NCBI GenBank assembly: GCA_037045225.1
Contig: JBAOHZ010000009.1
Span: 3,706,001-3,770,000, forward strand
Direction: 5' to 3'
DNA length: 64,000 bases
From: Nitrospira sp.
GTDB taxonomy: Bacteria > Nitrospirota > Nitrospiria > Nitrospirales > Nitrospiraceae
The stretch's first letter is position 1, and each line of letters begins with the position of its first letter. The notes beneath the pieces were generated by a model, which worked only from the letters and a program-made list of their open reading frames with translations, had not been told where the DNA came from and did no database searches. Shown piece by piece: positions 38,584 to 48,517 of this stretch. Made by a program: the position numbers and the translations under genes.

Positions 38584-39572
38584 CAGGCTCCGGAGGATTC
38601 ACGCAGACGATCGATTGGCTGGCCTTCACGCTGCCGAAAGCTGAAGTAGCAGACGTGACCACGATGATTGGTGGCGACTGGTTCCAGAGTGAGACCGGCT
38701 TTCGCGGCTATCCCGTCGCCCAGCTCATGACGCAAGGCAAGACCGGGGTTGGGAAACTGGGGACGGGTGCTCCTCGCAGTCCGAAGGAAGTGCATGTGGA
38801 TCTGTCCGCCGGAATCGTCTCCCAGTGGGACGAGACCAAGCTCAAATCAGTCTTGCAGTGGATCTTTACCCAAAAAGGCCATGTGACCCGCATTGATGTG
38901 GCCCTGGATGACCGGGAGGCCACCGTCGCAGTCGACACCGTCCGGCAAGCCGTGGAAGCGGGACAGCTCGTGAGCCGGTCCAAACAGTTCAAAGTCATCC
39001 AAGCCTCCAATCATCGCCAGGGCATCCGAACCGGAGAGACGCTGTATTTCGGGAGTCGAGAAAGCCAAAGCATGTTGCGGGTCTATGACAAGCGGTTGGA
39101 ACTACAGAGTCGTGGCCGGGAAGATGCGGCCTCCTACGGCGTCCGGTGGGAAATGGAATTTAAACAGGACCGGGCGCAAGCCTGCGCGAAGGCGTTACTC
39201 ACACTCGATGCTGAAGATTGGCGGGCCTTCTTGGTCGGTGTCCTGCGCTCCTATGTGGATTTTCGCGAGACCACGCGCGAGGCCGAATCCTATGAAAAAT
39301 ATCGGGCGCCCTTGGTGAGCTGGTGGGAAGCGTTGACCGAAGGCTTCAGGCGCTGCCGGCTGGTGGTCGAACGGATGCAGCAGCGGCTGGATGATGTCGT
39401 CGCTTGGTTCGCCAACGCGCTCAGTCCCATGCTCGCCGTGATCGTGGCCTGTCGCGGGGATCAGTTTCTGTTGGAAATGATTTATGCAGGCACGAAACGA
39501 TGGAATCAGAAGCACTATGCCCTGTTGAAGCAACGAAGAAGAGGTACCCCCTATGTCCTTAAGCTTTCATAA
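38580..39572 (+). CDS. Inovirus replication initiation protein
   Basis: 330 residues. Resembles the Rep_trans/'replication initiation factor' family of filamentous phages (RstA-like): TIDWLAFTLP at the start, GHVTRIDVALDD, GETLYFGSRESQSMLRVYDKRLE, and RWEMEFKQDRA. Such proteins nick the double-stranded form to start rolling-circle replication. Coupled to the HTH gene upstream. The C-terminal 80 residues add two hydrophobic helices. Confidence 0.8.
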   Translation: MTGSGGFTQTIDWLAFTLPKAEVADVTTMIGGDWFQSETGFRGYPVAQLMTQGKTGVGKLGTGAPRSPKEVHVDLSAGIVSQWDETKLKSVLQWIFTQKGHVTRIDVALDDREATVAVDTVRQAVEAGQLVSRSKQFKVIQASNHRQGIRTGETLYFGSRESQSMLRVYDKRLELQSRGREDAASYGVRWEMEFKQDRAQACAKALLTLDAEDWRAFLVGVLRSYVDFRETTREAESYEKYRAPLVSWWEALTEGFRRCRLVVERMQQRLDDVVAWFANALSPMLAVIVACRGDQFLLEMIYAGTKRWNQKHYALLKQRRRGTPYVLKLS

Positions 39573-39921
39573 CGGGGCCTGGCGGCGCGGCTGTCCTGGG
39601 TGTGGCGCGCATGGCGCGGCCTGCAAATGGGTGAATGGCGCATTGTTTGTGAGTTGTCAGGAATGTGATTCGGAATTTCAGTTTCTGTCCAAAGCCCGGC
39701 CAGGCCGGGGCGTGTGGATCAGGCGCTTGGCTGATCCGATTCAACACTCAGCGGAAGGAGGCGACAACGATGCAAGTCAAAGCGGAGGGTGCAGTCCAGG
39801 GGTATGTGGAACGGAGGAGCCGGGAAGGCAAGGTCTACAGATCGGTGGATTTTTATGTGAAGGGCAAAGATCCGGGGATTCTCCGGTTGGGTATTCCGGA
39901 GGATCAGATGCCATTGATTGA
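39553..39921 (+). CDS. Small zinc-ribbon-like protein
   Basis: 122 residues as a frame. The first 55 hold CPGCGAHGAACKW and VSCQECDSEFQF, a four-Cys ribbon. The rest overlaps the following gene in another frame and looks low-complexity, so the true end may be earlier or frameshifted. It overlaps the rep end by 20 bases. Confidence 0.4.
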   Translation: MSLSFHNGAWRRGCPGCGAHGAACKWVNGALFVSCQECDSEFQFLSKARPGRGVWIRRLADPIQHSAEGGDNDASQSGGCSPGVCGTEEPGRQGLQIGGFLCEGQRSGDSPVGYSGGSDAID

Positions 39922-40033
39922 CGCCTGCAAGCAGGCCGAAGGCAAGCAGGCTCGCGCGTCGATCGAAGTGCGGAAGTTCGAGCAGACGGGTCGGGTGTTC
40001 TTCGATCTGTCGGCCTTGGAAGTGCTGAAGTAA
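39770..40033 (+). CDS. Putative ssDNA-binding protein (gene V-like)
   Basis: 87 residues behind GGAGG. Beta-rich (GAVQGYVERRSREGKVYRSVDFYVKG, ASIEVRKFEQTGRVFFDLSALE), the size and place of filamentous-phage gene V ssDNA-binding proteins between rep and the coat genes. The assignment rests on size, fold pattern and position. Confidence 0.5.
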   Translation: MQVKAEGAVQGYVERRSREGKVYRSVDFYVKGKDPGILRLGIPEDQMPLIDACKQAEGKQARASIEVRKFEQTGRVFFDLSALEVLK

Positions 40034-40053
40034 CGGCAGAGGGAGGAAGGCCA

Positions 40054-40128
40054 GTGGATCTCACCATTCTACTCGTGGCGGTCCTGTTGCTGGCCTTCCT
40101 CACCGGTCTCGGAGTCGGACGGTTATGA
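40054..40128 (+). CDS. 24-aa membrane micro-protein
   Basis: GTG start behind GGGAGGAAGG. 24 residues, almost all one membrane helix (LTILLVAVLLLAFLTGLGVG). Its stop overlaps the ATG of the next gene as ATGA. Position and size resemble minor coat proteins pVII/pIX of filamentous phages. Confidence 0.6.
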   Translation: MDLTILLVAVLLLAFLTGLGVGRL

Positions 40129-41393
40129 AATGTTTGTCTCTCATGAGTTATCTCGGGTTGGTCTGGTTCCTGTTCATGTCGTTGTGTCTCGCACCAGCCG
40201 AGTCTCTTGCTCTGGAGACCACGCAGTATGCGCGGGTCGTCGCCCAAGCTGAACGCATTGCCTATCTGGCCGCGCAACGCTCAGCGCTGGCCTCCCATGT
40301 GGCGACTGCGGCGTTGGCTCCCTCGGCCGCCTCGATGGCGGTGCGTATGGTGGCGGGTCCGATCGGATGGGCGGCGTTGGGTGTCAGTGCCGGTCTGGTG
40401 CTGGCTCAAATGTATTATTCACAGAGCGACCTCTCGGCCGTTAAAACCGCTGCGTCCACGCCTGGGGGTTGGCAGGTAGAGAGTACCAATGCCGGCACCC
40501 AGACCTTTCCGGAACTGGGCTCCAACACGCCCGCCAATGCCACCTATCCCTCTGCGACCATTCAATTCAGCACGACCGATGTGCCGCTCTGTACTTCGGA
40601 CTTTGCCTATCTCCATGATTGGGCGGTGGGACCCTTCCAGGGCGTCGCCACCGCCGTCTATTTTCCCGGCAACGTGTTCGTCAATGGTCCGGCAGTGGGC
40701 GGTCAGAGTCTCTATGTCTGTCATCGCAAGGACACCCCAGGGTCAACGGCGCCGACTCAGGATGCGGTGGGTGCTCCCACGCAGCAGCAAGTGGCCAACT
40801 ATCTGACCGGCCTTCCGGCCAGTGATCCGAAATCCGTCGAGGCTCACACCAATCCGGTCGGCACCACTGGCACGACGCAGCCGGCAGACAACACGATCTC
40901 ACAACCGGTCAGTCCGAGCGAGATGCCAACGACGGTGAAGCCGAAGCCCGTCCCTGCCGGCGATATTGTTGTGGCAGACAATGTGCCGCCACCGGCCAGT
41001 ACGCCCCAGCAGACCACGCAACAGCAGACGACGACGACCACCACCACCACCACGCAGAACCCAGACGGCTCGACGACGCAACAGGAAGAAACACAAGCCA
41101 CTACGTCCTGTGCGGTCGGCTCGCATGAGAACAGGACATTCGGCACGGTCCTGCAAGCCCATCAGTCCATCTGGGGCACGAGTGGCCTGCTTGGCACGCT
41201 GAATCTCCTCAAGTCTTTGACTTGGCCCTCGACCTTACCAGTGATTGCGCTGCCCTCGGCCTTCTTTGGCAACCAGCAGGTGGACTTCAATCAGTGGGCC
41301 TGGTTCTTCACCGTGCTGCGAACGCTGGTCATTGCGACGGCTTCGATTGCCGCCTATCGCATCATCTTTGTGGGTGGAGGCCAGACGACATGA
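40125..41393 (+). CDS. pIII-like adsorption protein
   Basis: 422 residues. Signal peptide (GLVWFLFMSLCLAPAESLA), a receptor-type N-terminal domain with one helix (GPIGWAALGVSAGLVLAQM), a Thr/Gln/Pro-rich linker at about 270-330, a Cys-containing domain, and a C-terminal membrane anchor (VLRTLVIATASIAAYRIIFV). This is the layout of inovirus pIII/TspB-type attachment proteins. Chained by ATGA overlaps to both neighbours. Confidence 0.75.
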   Translation: MKCLSLMSYLGLVWFLFMSLCLAPAESLALETTQYARVVAQAERIAYLAAQRSALASHVATAALAPSAASMAVRMVAGPIGWAALGVSAGLVLAQMYYSQSDLSAVKTAASTPGGWQVESTNAGTQTFPELGSNTPANATYPSATIQFSTTDVPLCTSDFAYLHDWAVGPFQGVATAVYFPGNVFVNGPAVGGQSLYVCHRKDTPGSTAPTQDAVGAPTQQQVANYLTGLPASDPKSVEAHTNPVGTTGTTQPADNTISQPVSPSEMPTTVKPKPVPAGDIVVADNVPPPASTPQQTTQQQTTTTTTTTTQNPDGSTTQQEETQATTSCAVGSHENRTFGTVLQAHQSIWGTSGLLGTLNLLKSLTWPSTLPVIALPSAFFGNQQVDFNQWAWFFTVLRTLVIATASIAAYRIIFVGGGQTT

Positions 41394-41665
41394 CGGCGAT
41401 TCTGACCCTCATCTATTGCTGGCTGGAGGAGTTCTTCTTCTCGCTCACCGATTGGGGTCTGGGGATCTGGGATTCGTTGCTCTCTGTGGCGGACAGCACG
41501 CTCGCCACCATTGGCACCGCAGGCCTCACCCTGCCGGTGATCCCGGATCAATATGCGTGGGTGCTGGGCGCGACGGGCATGAGTCAGGCGCTGGCCATCC
41601 TGGCGAGCGCCATGGGCACCCGGTTTATTCTGCAAACGATTCCATTTGTGCGGTGGGGCTCATGA
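41390..41665 (+). CDS. pVI-like minor coat protein (DUF2523)
   Basis: 91 residues with three hydrophobic segments (ILTLIYCWLEEFFFSL, LLSVADSTLATIGTAG, MSQALAILASAMGTRFIL). Matches the DUF2523 inovirus pVI type that caps the virion with pIII. ATGA overlap with both neighbours. Confidence 0.75.
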   Translation: MTAILTLIYCWLEEFFFSLTDWGLGIWDSLLSVADSTLATIGTAGLTLPVIPDQYAWVLGATGMSQALAILASAMGTRFILQTIPFVRWGS

Positions 41666-41748
41666 ACCAGTTGGTGATGGGATGGGCCTATGCCTGGACG
41701 GTGATTTTAGCGCTGTGGATCTGGGTCTATCTCAGGAGTCTCCGATGA
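41662..41748 (+). CDS. 28-aa membrane micro-protein
   Basis: MNQLVMGWAYAWTVILALW then IWVYLRSLR. A single helix with a basic end. ATG overlaps the previous stop and its stop overlaps the Zot start. The tight overlaps on both sides argue that it is translated. Confidence 0.55.
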   Translation: MNQLVMGWAYAWTVILALWIWVYLRSLR

Positions 41749-42752
41749 TCGAACTGTATGAAGGCGTGCCAGGCTCGGGGAAGTCGTATCACGCGATCTG
41801 CGAGAAGTTTCTGCCCTGGGTCAAACAAGGCCGACGACTCTACATTGCGGTGGATGGCATTTATTTGGATCGGCTGTCTCTGTTCACCGGTATTGAGCTG
41901 TCTGTTCTGGAACAACAAATTACGATTTGGAAAGACTCGGTTGAAGTCCTGCAGGCGTTTCCACATGTCGAGCCCGGTTCAGCCGTCATCATCGACGAAG
42001 CGCAGACCGTCTTTCGGTCCATGCAGAAGGTCGAACCAGGACTCCTCCGTTGGCTCGAAACCCATCGCCATTACGGTGTCGATATTCTGCTCATGAGCCA
42101 GGATTTCAGACAGATGTCACAAGGCGTGACGCGACTCATCGAAGCGACAGTGAAGTTTCGGAAACTCGCCTTTGTCGGCATGTCGAAAAAATATCAAGGC
42201 AAGGTGCGCGGGAATCCGGAAGACCACGACGTGATCCGGGCCTTTGTCGGGACCTACTCACCGGCGATCTACGCCTACTATTCGAGTTATGCGTCGGCAG
42301 CCATTCGGGAAGAGAAACGCAGCCATACGGTCTTCAAGTCGGCACGGGTCACCATTGGCATTGCAGCGGGACTCTTTGCCATCGGCCTCATGGTCTGGCG
42401 GCCCTGGTCGTCGCTGGGTTCTGCCAACTCAGGATCTGCTGCTGGAGTGAATCCTCTCCCGAGCACGGTGGCAGGGCCAGTCCCTTCCAATTCCACGATG
42501 TTGGTTAACGCCTTGGGTCTGGCTCCAACACCCCCTTCGACTCCGGCTGTACCGAAGCGACCCGTTCGAATCCTCGGCGGTGCAGGCATGAGCAAGGATC
42601 GTCAAGGCTGGCGGTATCTGTTGGATAGCGGCGAGATCCTGACTGCCGCCCAGATTACCGGACGGTATGGGGTCTCTGTCTCGGAAGTCTATGAGGAGGG
42701 CTCGATGCGATTGATCGGCGAAGGAGTGTTCTATGGACCTGCCGGCGATTGA
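41745..42752 (+). CDS. Zot/pI-type virion assembly ATPase
   Basis: 335 residues. Walker A at 7-14 (GVPGSGKS), Walker B at 81-86 (VIIDEAQ), one membrane helix at about 202-218, and a periplasmic Pro-rich part ending in a small domain. Zot-type ATPases drive extrusion of filamentous phage through the inner membrane; the name refers to Vibrio zonula occludens toxin, and no toxin role is implied here. Confidence 0.9.
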   Translation: MIELYEGVPGSGKSYHAICEKFLPWVKQGRRLYIAVDGIYLDRLSLFTGIELSVLEQQITIWKDSVEVLQAFPHVEPGSAVIIDEAQTVFRSMQKVEPGLLRWLETHRHYGVDILLMSQDFRQMSQGVTRLIEATVKFRKLAFVGMSKKYQGKVRGNPEDHDVIRAFVGTYSPAIYAYYSSYASAAIREEKRSHTVFKSARVTIGIAAGLFAIGLMVWRPWSSLGSANSGSAAGVNPLPSTVAGPVPSNSTMLVNALGLAPTPPSTPAVPKRPVRILGGAGMSKDRQGWRYLLDSGEILTAAQITGRYGVSVSEVYEEGSMRLIGEGVFYGPAGD

Positions 42753-42838
42753 GGCGATGACCTATTTCACGGCCATTTTCTGGCTCGGCGGCTTTGCCGT
42801 CGGGCTGATTATCAAACTGATTCTGCCTCGGAACTAAT
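42734..42838 (+). CDS. 34-aa membrane micro-protein
   Basis: MDLPAIEAMTYFTAIFW then LGGFAVGLIIKLILPRN. Ribosome site GAAGGAG. Overlaps the Zot end by 19 bases. Acidic start, one helix and basic end match small inovirus coat proteins. Confidence 0.55.
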
Positions 42839-42928
42839 GCGGCCTCAGAGTGACTGAGGCGCTCGACCGTCGGCGAGGGTTCCGGCGGCGTGGGTGGACG
42901 GAACCACCACAGCACAAGGAGGTGCCGT

Positions 42929-43141
42929 ATGAAGGGATGGGGTTGGGTCAAAGGGCTCGGGGGCTTGCTCATGGCGTTTGTGTTCGCCCTGGGTGTCCCG
43001 GACCTGTCGTTTGCACAGTTGTTTCCGGTTTCGGCGGATGTGGCCACGGTGCGGGCCGATCTGCTCTTGTGGGCCACGGCCTTGATCGGCGTGGCGTTGG
43101 CGATCTACGCCTTTAAGCGCGTGCGCGCGATTGTGGGCTAG
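42929..43141 (+). CDS. pVIII-like major coat protein
   Basis: 70 residues behind AAGGAGG. A 29-residue signal peptide (WVKGLGGLLMAFVFALGVPDLSFA) gives a 41-residue mature form starting QLFPVSADVATVRADLL, a membrane helix (LWATALIGVALAIYAF), and a basic end KRVRAIVG. This is the inovirus major-coat design. It lies after Zot, while in most described inoviruses the coat genes come first. Confidence 0.75.
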   Translation: MKGWGWVKGLGGLLMAFVFALGVPDLSFAQLFPVSADVATVRADLLLWATALIGVALAIYAFKRVRAIVG

Positions 43142-43227
43142 GAAGGCCCATCGAGGCAGGCTGGCAGCAGCCTGCCTCCTTTCCAGCGACAAACCAAGCA
43201 TGAGAATGATGACTAGGGAGAGGGAGT

Positions 43228-43356
43228 ATGACGGCGCAACAGATTCAAACCATCGGCCAAGCATTGGCGGTCGACCTGGTCGCGTGGGGGACGGCCGCGA
43301 TCGGGCTCGCCTTAGTGGCGGCGGGGGCTGCCTGGGTGTTGCGGTTGCTCCGCTAA
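43228..43356 (+). CDS. 42-aa coat-like micro-protein
   Basis: MTAQQIQTIGQALAVDLVAW then helix TAAIGLALVAAGAAWVL and RLLR. AGAGGGAG upstream. Like the mature pVIII but without a signal peptide. Its stop overlaps the convergent RadC-like gene by four bases. Possibly a second coat or minor protein. Confidence 0.55.
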   Translation: MTAQQIQTIGQALAVDLVAWGTAAIGLALVAAGAAWVLRLLR

Positions 43357-43856
43357 GCACCGGGCCAGCCCTGGTCGGCAAAGCTGTAGTAGCGCTTATC
43401 GGCCAGAATCAGATGATCGAGGAGGGTGATGCCGAACAGTTCGCCGGCCTCACGCAGCCGTTTGGTCAAGACGCGATCTTCTGGACTGGGGGTGATATCG
43501 CCGGACGGGTGATTATGGGAACAGAGCCAAGCACAGGCATTCATGAGGATGAGCGGCTTGAAGACCTCACGCGGATGGACGATGGTGAGATTCAGCGAAC
43601 CAGTGGACACGACATTGATGCCGATCAGACCATTCTTCGCATCCAGCCCACAGATCAGAAATTGCTCTCGGTCCAATCCGGCGAACAAGGGCCGGAGAAT
43701 GGCCGCCGCGCCTTCCGATGTGTGGACCGATTCCGCAGCCGGAATGGCACGGCCCTCGCGCACGAGGGTCACACGGTATCGAGGCACTCCGTAGCGCGAT
43801 TTCGGGCTCAGTGGCCGTACACCGTTCGAGGAACCGAGAGTACCGTCAACGGACAT
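43353..43856 (-). CDS. RadC-like JAB domain protein
   Basis: 167 residues behind GAAGGAGG. JAB/MPN metal motif HNHPSGDITPSPED and the RadC C-terminal pattern (GITLLDHLILADKRYYSF). It lacks the N-terminal helix-hairpin-helix of chromosomal RadC, as do the versions on plasmids, phages and islands, where they often accompany anti-restriction genes. It faces the inovirus genes. Confidence 0.85.
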   Translation of the reverse strand: MSVDGTLGSSNGVRPLSPKSRYGVPRYRVTLVREGRAIPAAESVHTSEGAAAILRPLFAGLDREQFLICGLDAKNGLIGINVVSTGSLNLTIVHPREVFKPLILMNACAWLCSHNHPSGDITPSPEDRVLTKRLREAGELFGITLLDHLILADKRYYSFADQGWPGA

Positions 43857-43884
43857 GTCCGCCTCCTTCTGACATTATGTTCTA

Positions 43885-43914
43885 GCCCCACCCTTCACAA
43901 ACCAAGGGTGGGGC
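43885..43914. other. Perfect 11-bp hairpin, possible phage signal
   Basis: GCCCCACCCTT (43885-43895) pairs with AAGGGTGGGGC (43904-43914). It lies in a 263-base gene-free gap between the coat/RadC genes and the excisionase. Inoviruses use an intergenic hairpin as packaging signal. A terminator is the other option, but no T run follows. Confidence 0.45.
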
Positions 43915-44119
43915 GTAACGAAGGAGGCGGCACGGGGCTCTCGCAGCGGGCAGGCCTGGAGGGGCGGAGACCGGGACGGAGGGAACCGGGAAGGCTTGTC
44001 CCGCTGCTCCATGGCCACGAGCTGCACCCACTGGGGGCCGGATTATTTGAGCCATTCCTGTGGAGATACGGGACACACAACTTGTTCAAATTTGTTATGA
44101 AATTCAGTCGGGGAGAATC

Positions 44120-44380
44120 ATGAGCAAGCTTTTGACAATGGATGAGGCATCGGAGTATCTAGGCATATCCAAGTTGACTCTCTATGGCTGGGTGTCGGCT
44201 AGAAAGCTGGGGTTCGTGAAAGTCGGACGGCTGGTTAAGTTCAGGCAGGAACATTTGGATAAATGGATTGAGCAACACACGGTCAAGGCGCGTGTTCAAA
44301 CGCAGAAGTTTGTAGCAGATGGCTCTAAGCCTAACGGGGAACGATTCGGTTCTGGGCAGCTACTTGTGGAGCAGGAGTAG
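44120..44380 (+). CDS. Excisionase-like HTH protein
   Basis: 86 residues behind GGGGAGAA. MerR-type winged helix (LLTMDEASEYLGISKLTLYGWVSARKLGFVKVGRLVKFRQEHLDKWI), typical of recombination directionality factors. It lies five bases before the integrase gene. Confidence 0.75.
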   Translation: MSKLLTMDEASEYLGISKLTLYGWVSARKLGFVKVGRLVKFRQEHLDKWIEQHTVKARVQTQKFVADGSKPNGERFGSGQLLVEQE

Positions 44381-44385
44381 AGAGC

Positions 44386-45507
44386 GTGGGACTGACCAAA
44401 CGACCCGACAGCTACTATGTTGAGTTCCGCGTCATTGACAGTGAGGACGGCAAGTCCTTGGTGTTGGCGAGCGGCGTGCCGGGAGCGAGGAAAAAACGCT
44501 GGAAGGTCGGATGTCTTAACAAGACTATCGCCAAGGAAATGGAGGCGGCGATCAAGACCCGTATTCTTCTCGGACAGGAGACGACCGAATGCGCGAAACC
44601 GATACTCTTCAAAGAGTGGGCACGGACCTATCTTTCGCTTGAGGAAGTGAAATCTCTTCGTTCTTTTGTCGGTCGTTCCCACAGCGTCGAGATGCACCTG
44701 ATCCCATTCTTCGGCGGGAAGCTGCTGTCCGAAATTAAGCCACAAGATATCGAGGTCTTCAGGTCTCAACGAAAGAAGTCGAATGGAGCACCCGCTAGTG
44801 TTCAAACCATCAATCATGACCACATAGCGCTCAAGCATTGCCTTAACGTCGCGATCCGCCGAGGGCTGCTCCAAAGCAATCCTGCCTCAAAAATTCCTCT
44901 GCCTAACCCGCACAATGAACGGGATCGTGTGTTGACCGATGAGGAGTGGGGGAGGTTGTATCGTGCGGCCAAGGGGCATCTGGGGCCGGTTCTGCTGACC
45001 GCGTATCAACTTGGGCAACGTTTTAGCGAAATTGTGGGACTTACGTGGGACCGTGTTGATGTGAAGAGGGGATTTATCACTCTCCGCTCCCTGGACACGA
45101 AGACCAAGACCGCGCGCCAGGTTCCCATCACTCCTGATGTGAAAATGATTTTACAGCGACTTGCTCGGATACGGAGTCTTGCCACAAGGCACGTCTTCAC
45201 GTATAAAGGCCGACCGCTTCAGCGGGTTGGCCGATCATTCAAGACCGCTCTCCGGGAGGCAGGTATCACAGACTTCCGGTTCCACGACCTGCGCCACTGT
45301 GCCTCGACGAACCTCAGAAGGGCAGGGGTGGACACGGCAACGGCTATGAAAATTGTGGGCCATAAGTCAGAGAAAATGTGGAAACGATACAATGCGATTG
45401 AGGAGCGAGACTTGACTCAAGCGGCTCAAAAGGTTCACAGATACCTCCAAGAGAACACGCCGGGAACACTAGGCGAGGGTGCTGTTGAGTACTCGTCTCG
45501 TAAGTGA
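44386..45507 (+). CDS. Tyrosine recombinase/integrase (5'-half type)
   Basis: 373 residues from a GTG. Catalytic residues: Arg212 (LGQRFSEIVGLTWDRV), His300/Arg303 in HDLRH, His351-type IVGHKSEKMW, and nucleophile Tyr335 region (KRYNAIEERD). It ends 14 bases before tRNA-Arg and faces it. The element it serves would rebuild the 5' half of the tRNA, which explains the 5'-half copy at 28944. A C-terminal remnant of a close relative is at 28797. Confidence 0.9.
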   Translation: MGLTKRPDSYYVEFRVIDSEDGKSLVLASGVPGARKKRWKVGCLNKTIAKEMEAAIKTRILLGQETTECAKPILFKEWARTYLSLEEVKSLRSFVGRSHSVEMHLIPFFGGKLLSEIKPQDIEVFRSQRKKSNGAPASVQTINHDHIALKHCLNVAIRRGLLQSNPASKIPLPNPHNERDRVLTDEEWGRLYRAAKGHLGPVLLTAYQLGQRFSEIVGLTWDRVDVKRGFITLRSLDTKTKTARQVPITPDVKMILQRLARIRSLATRHVFTYKGRPLQRVGRSFKTALREAGITDFRFHDLRHCASTNLRRAGVDTATAMKIVGHKSEKMWKRYNAIEERDLTQAAQKVHRYLQENTPGTLGEGAVEYSSRK

Positions 45508-45521
45508 TTGAAAAACAACGT

Positions 45522-46725
<1,204 letters not shown>

Positions 46726-46751
<26 letters not shown>

Positions 46752-47391
46752 GGTGGCTCTCCTTTCGCTCTCCGGTCTTCTGGGCCTCTCGCCACTTTCT
46801 CGCCGCGACTCGGTTCTGGCAGCGCGGCTGGCAGTATAGCTGGTCACGTCTGATCGCCAAATAGATCTTGGCGCATTCCGGGCAGCGCCGAATGTAGTCC
46901 CCCGACTGAGCCAAGAGGTGCACAAAGCGGTATTCAAACTCCTTGGCCTTGCGTTTCGCGCTCACGAAGATTGTCCCGGCCTCGTCGGAGAAGCTACCTG
47001 GCGAGACGACGACCAGTGTCATCTGGGGAAAGGTGAAGGCGGTGTATCCTTCGTGCCAGTAGAGTTCTAACTGATGCAGGACGGTGGCCTGAATGTCCTG
47101 GGCCTCTTTGCGACTAGGAATCGTCTGATAGTTCTTTGCACTCGGTACCCCTTCCACGCTCCAGCCACTTTCCGGTGCCACCATCCCGCCGAATCGGTCC
47201 CCCGTCTCATCGACGAACGCCGCGACCTCAAACGCCAAGAGCGTCCATTCCGTGGGCGTCAAGGCTTCTAGGTCCGTTTGCAGGAACTTGAGCACCCACC
47301 CGACGGCGCCATCCGGCACCGTGCGGATGCGCTCAGTCGCTTTCTCGTACTCCTGTTGAAATGCCTGCTCGGCCTTTCCCTGTGTGCTCAT
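46726..47391 (-). CDS. Zinc-finger protein (CPEC...CQPRC)
   Basis: 221 residues behind AAGGAG. The C-terminus (YIRRCPECAKIYLAIRRDQLYCQPRCQNRVAARKWRE) is a CGNR-like zinc finger, then a basic tail. The N-terminal 150 residues are unknown (alpha/beta). It overlaps the integrase start by 26 bases, so they form one transcript. It may be a regulator of the element. Confidence 0.65.
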
Positions 47392-47595
47392 GCCTTCCGC
47401 TCCTTTCTCACGCCGAACCCTCTTCGTATTCCTGATCCCAACACCATCGAAAATAGTCTCGGCCTCGACGGCCATTTAGGGATGAATTTGTTTGGCAAGT
47501 GTACCTCTGTCTTGCTAATGGCTGTCAAGAGTCGTCACGTCTAATAATGTTTTAGGCGTGATCTCTTGTCAACCATTCTTCTAAGGAGGTGCCTC

Positions 47596-47805
47596 ATGGT
47601 CCCGAGTACAAAATTGATCACCATTCGGGAAGCGGCGAACCGGTTAGGGCTGAAGGAAAGCACGATCAGGAAATACATCCTGAAACGGCAGATTGCCTAT
47701 GTGAAGCCATCGGTCCGTGCCGTGCGGATTCCCATTGAGGAATTGGAGCGGATTCTCTCTGCCGGTCTCAGGCCTGCGATCCCTCAGGCGGAAGGTGCCC
47801 GATGA
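47596..47805 (+). CDS. Excisionase-type HTH protein
   Basis: 69 residues behind AAGGAGG. Helix-turn-helix (LITIREAANRLGLKESTIRKYILKRQIAYVKPSVRAVRIPIEEL). Divergent from the zinc-finger/integrase unit and coupled by ATGA to the Rep-like gene. Confidence 0.75.
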   Translation: MVPSTKLITIREAANRLGLKESTIRKYILKRQIAYVKPSVRAVRIPIEELERILSAGLRPAIPQAEGAR

Positions 47806-48515
47806 GCCGCTGGAAGGAGTTCCGGCGGGAGCCCGTCGCCGGCGAATGGACCAGGAAGCAGAAACGGGGCTATCAACGGGTCCGGTCGCTCCTGTGGTTC
47901 TGGGAATGTCACCAGTTCCAAGTGCTCTGGGTGACACTCTCGACGGCAGAAGGTGGCGATGCCGAGAAGCTCACCTACCATCATAAGCAACTGCGGCAAC
48001 GGATCGAACGCCAGCTCGGGTTTCAGGGGTTGGAGTATTACCAAGTCCGGACGGAAGAGGGGCATGGGGTGCTCCATATCTTCTGGGCCTGGCGGGTTCC
48101 TGATGGGGAACGTGCCCGGCGGTTCTGGATCTCCCAGGAATGGCTCTCGTCACAATGGCAGGCCCTGCACGGCGCTCCCGTCGTCTGGATCAAGGCCTAT
48201 CAGTCCAGCCATCGCTCCCGGAATCGTCTCAGTCGCTACGTCATTAGCCAATACGTTCAGGATCAATGCGGCTACGTGAACATGTGTTGGTCCTGGAAAC
48301 GGTCCCTCGGCTTTCCCATCAGCCGGCTGTGGGAAGAGATGCGGAGCCAATGGTCCAGCAGGAACGCGTATCGCCGGATCAGGGACGAGATTGAAATCCC
48401 CAAGATCGTATTTCTCAAGACCTGGGAGGATCTGCTCTCGGGGCATCCCATCTGGTTCAGCGGCACCATTTTGCAACTCGTGCTGGGGAAGGGGCTCGTC
48501 TATCAGGAGGTGTGA
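47802..48515 (+). CDS. Putative HUH-type replication protein
   Basis: 237 residues. The motif order resembles rolling-circle initiators: LWVTLSTAEG (motif 1), EEGHGVLHIFWA (motif 2, an imperfect HUH), and RYVISQYVQDQ (motif 3, with candidate catalytic Tyr). It is Trp/Arg-rich, as such proteins are. If right, the downstream element replicates as a circle after excision. The family is not certain, and the HUH pair is degenerate. Confidence 0.45.
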   Translation: MSRWKEFRREPVAGEWTRKQKRGYQRVRSLLWFWECHQFQVLWVTLSTAEGGDAEKLTYHHKQLRQRIERQLGFQGLEYYQVRTEEGHGVLHIFWAWRVPDGERARRFWISQEWLSSQWQALHGAPVVWIKAYQSSHRSRNRLSRYVISQYVQDQCGYVNMCWSWKRSLGFPISRLWEEMRSQWSSRNAYRRIRDEIEIPKIVFLKTWEDLLSGHPIWFSGTILQLVLGKGLVYQEV

Positions 48516-48517
48516 CC

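Noticed and set aside
41745..42752. Zonula occludens toxin function
   Set aside because: Walker motifs and context show a phage assembly ATPase; the toxin name is historical.
43131..44123. 330-codon plus-strand frame
   Set aside because: Antisense to the RadC-like gene, which has the catalytic JAB motif; the plus frame has none.
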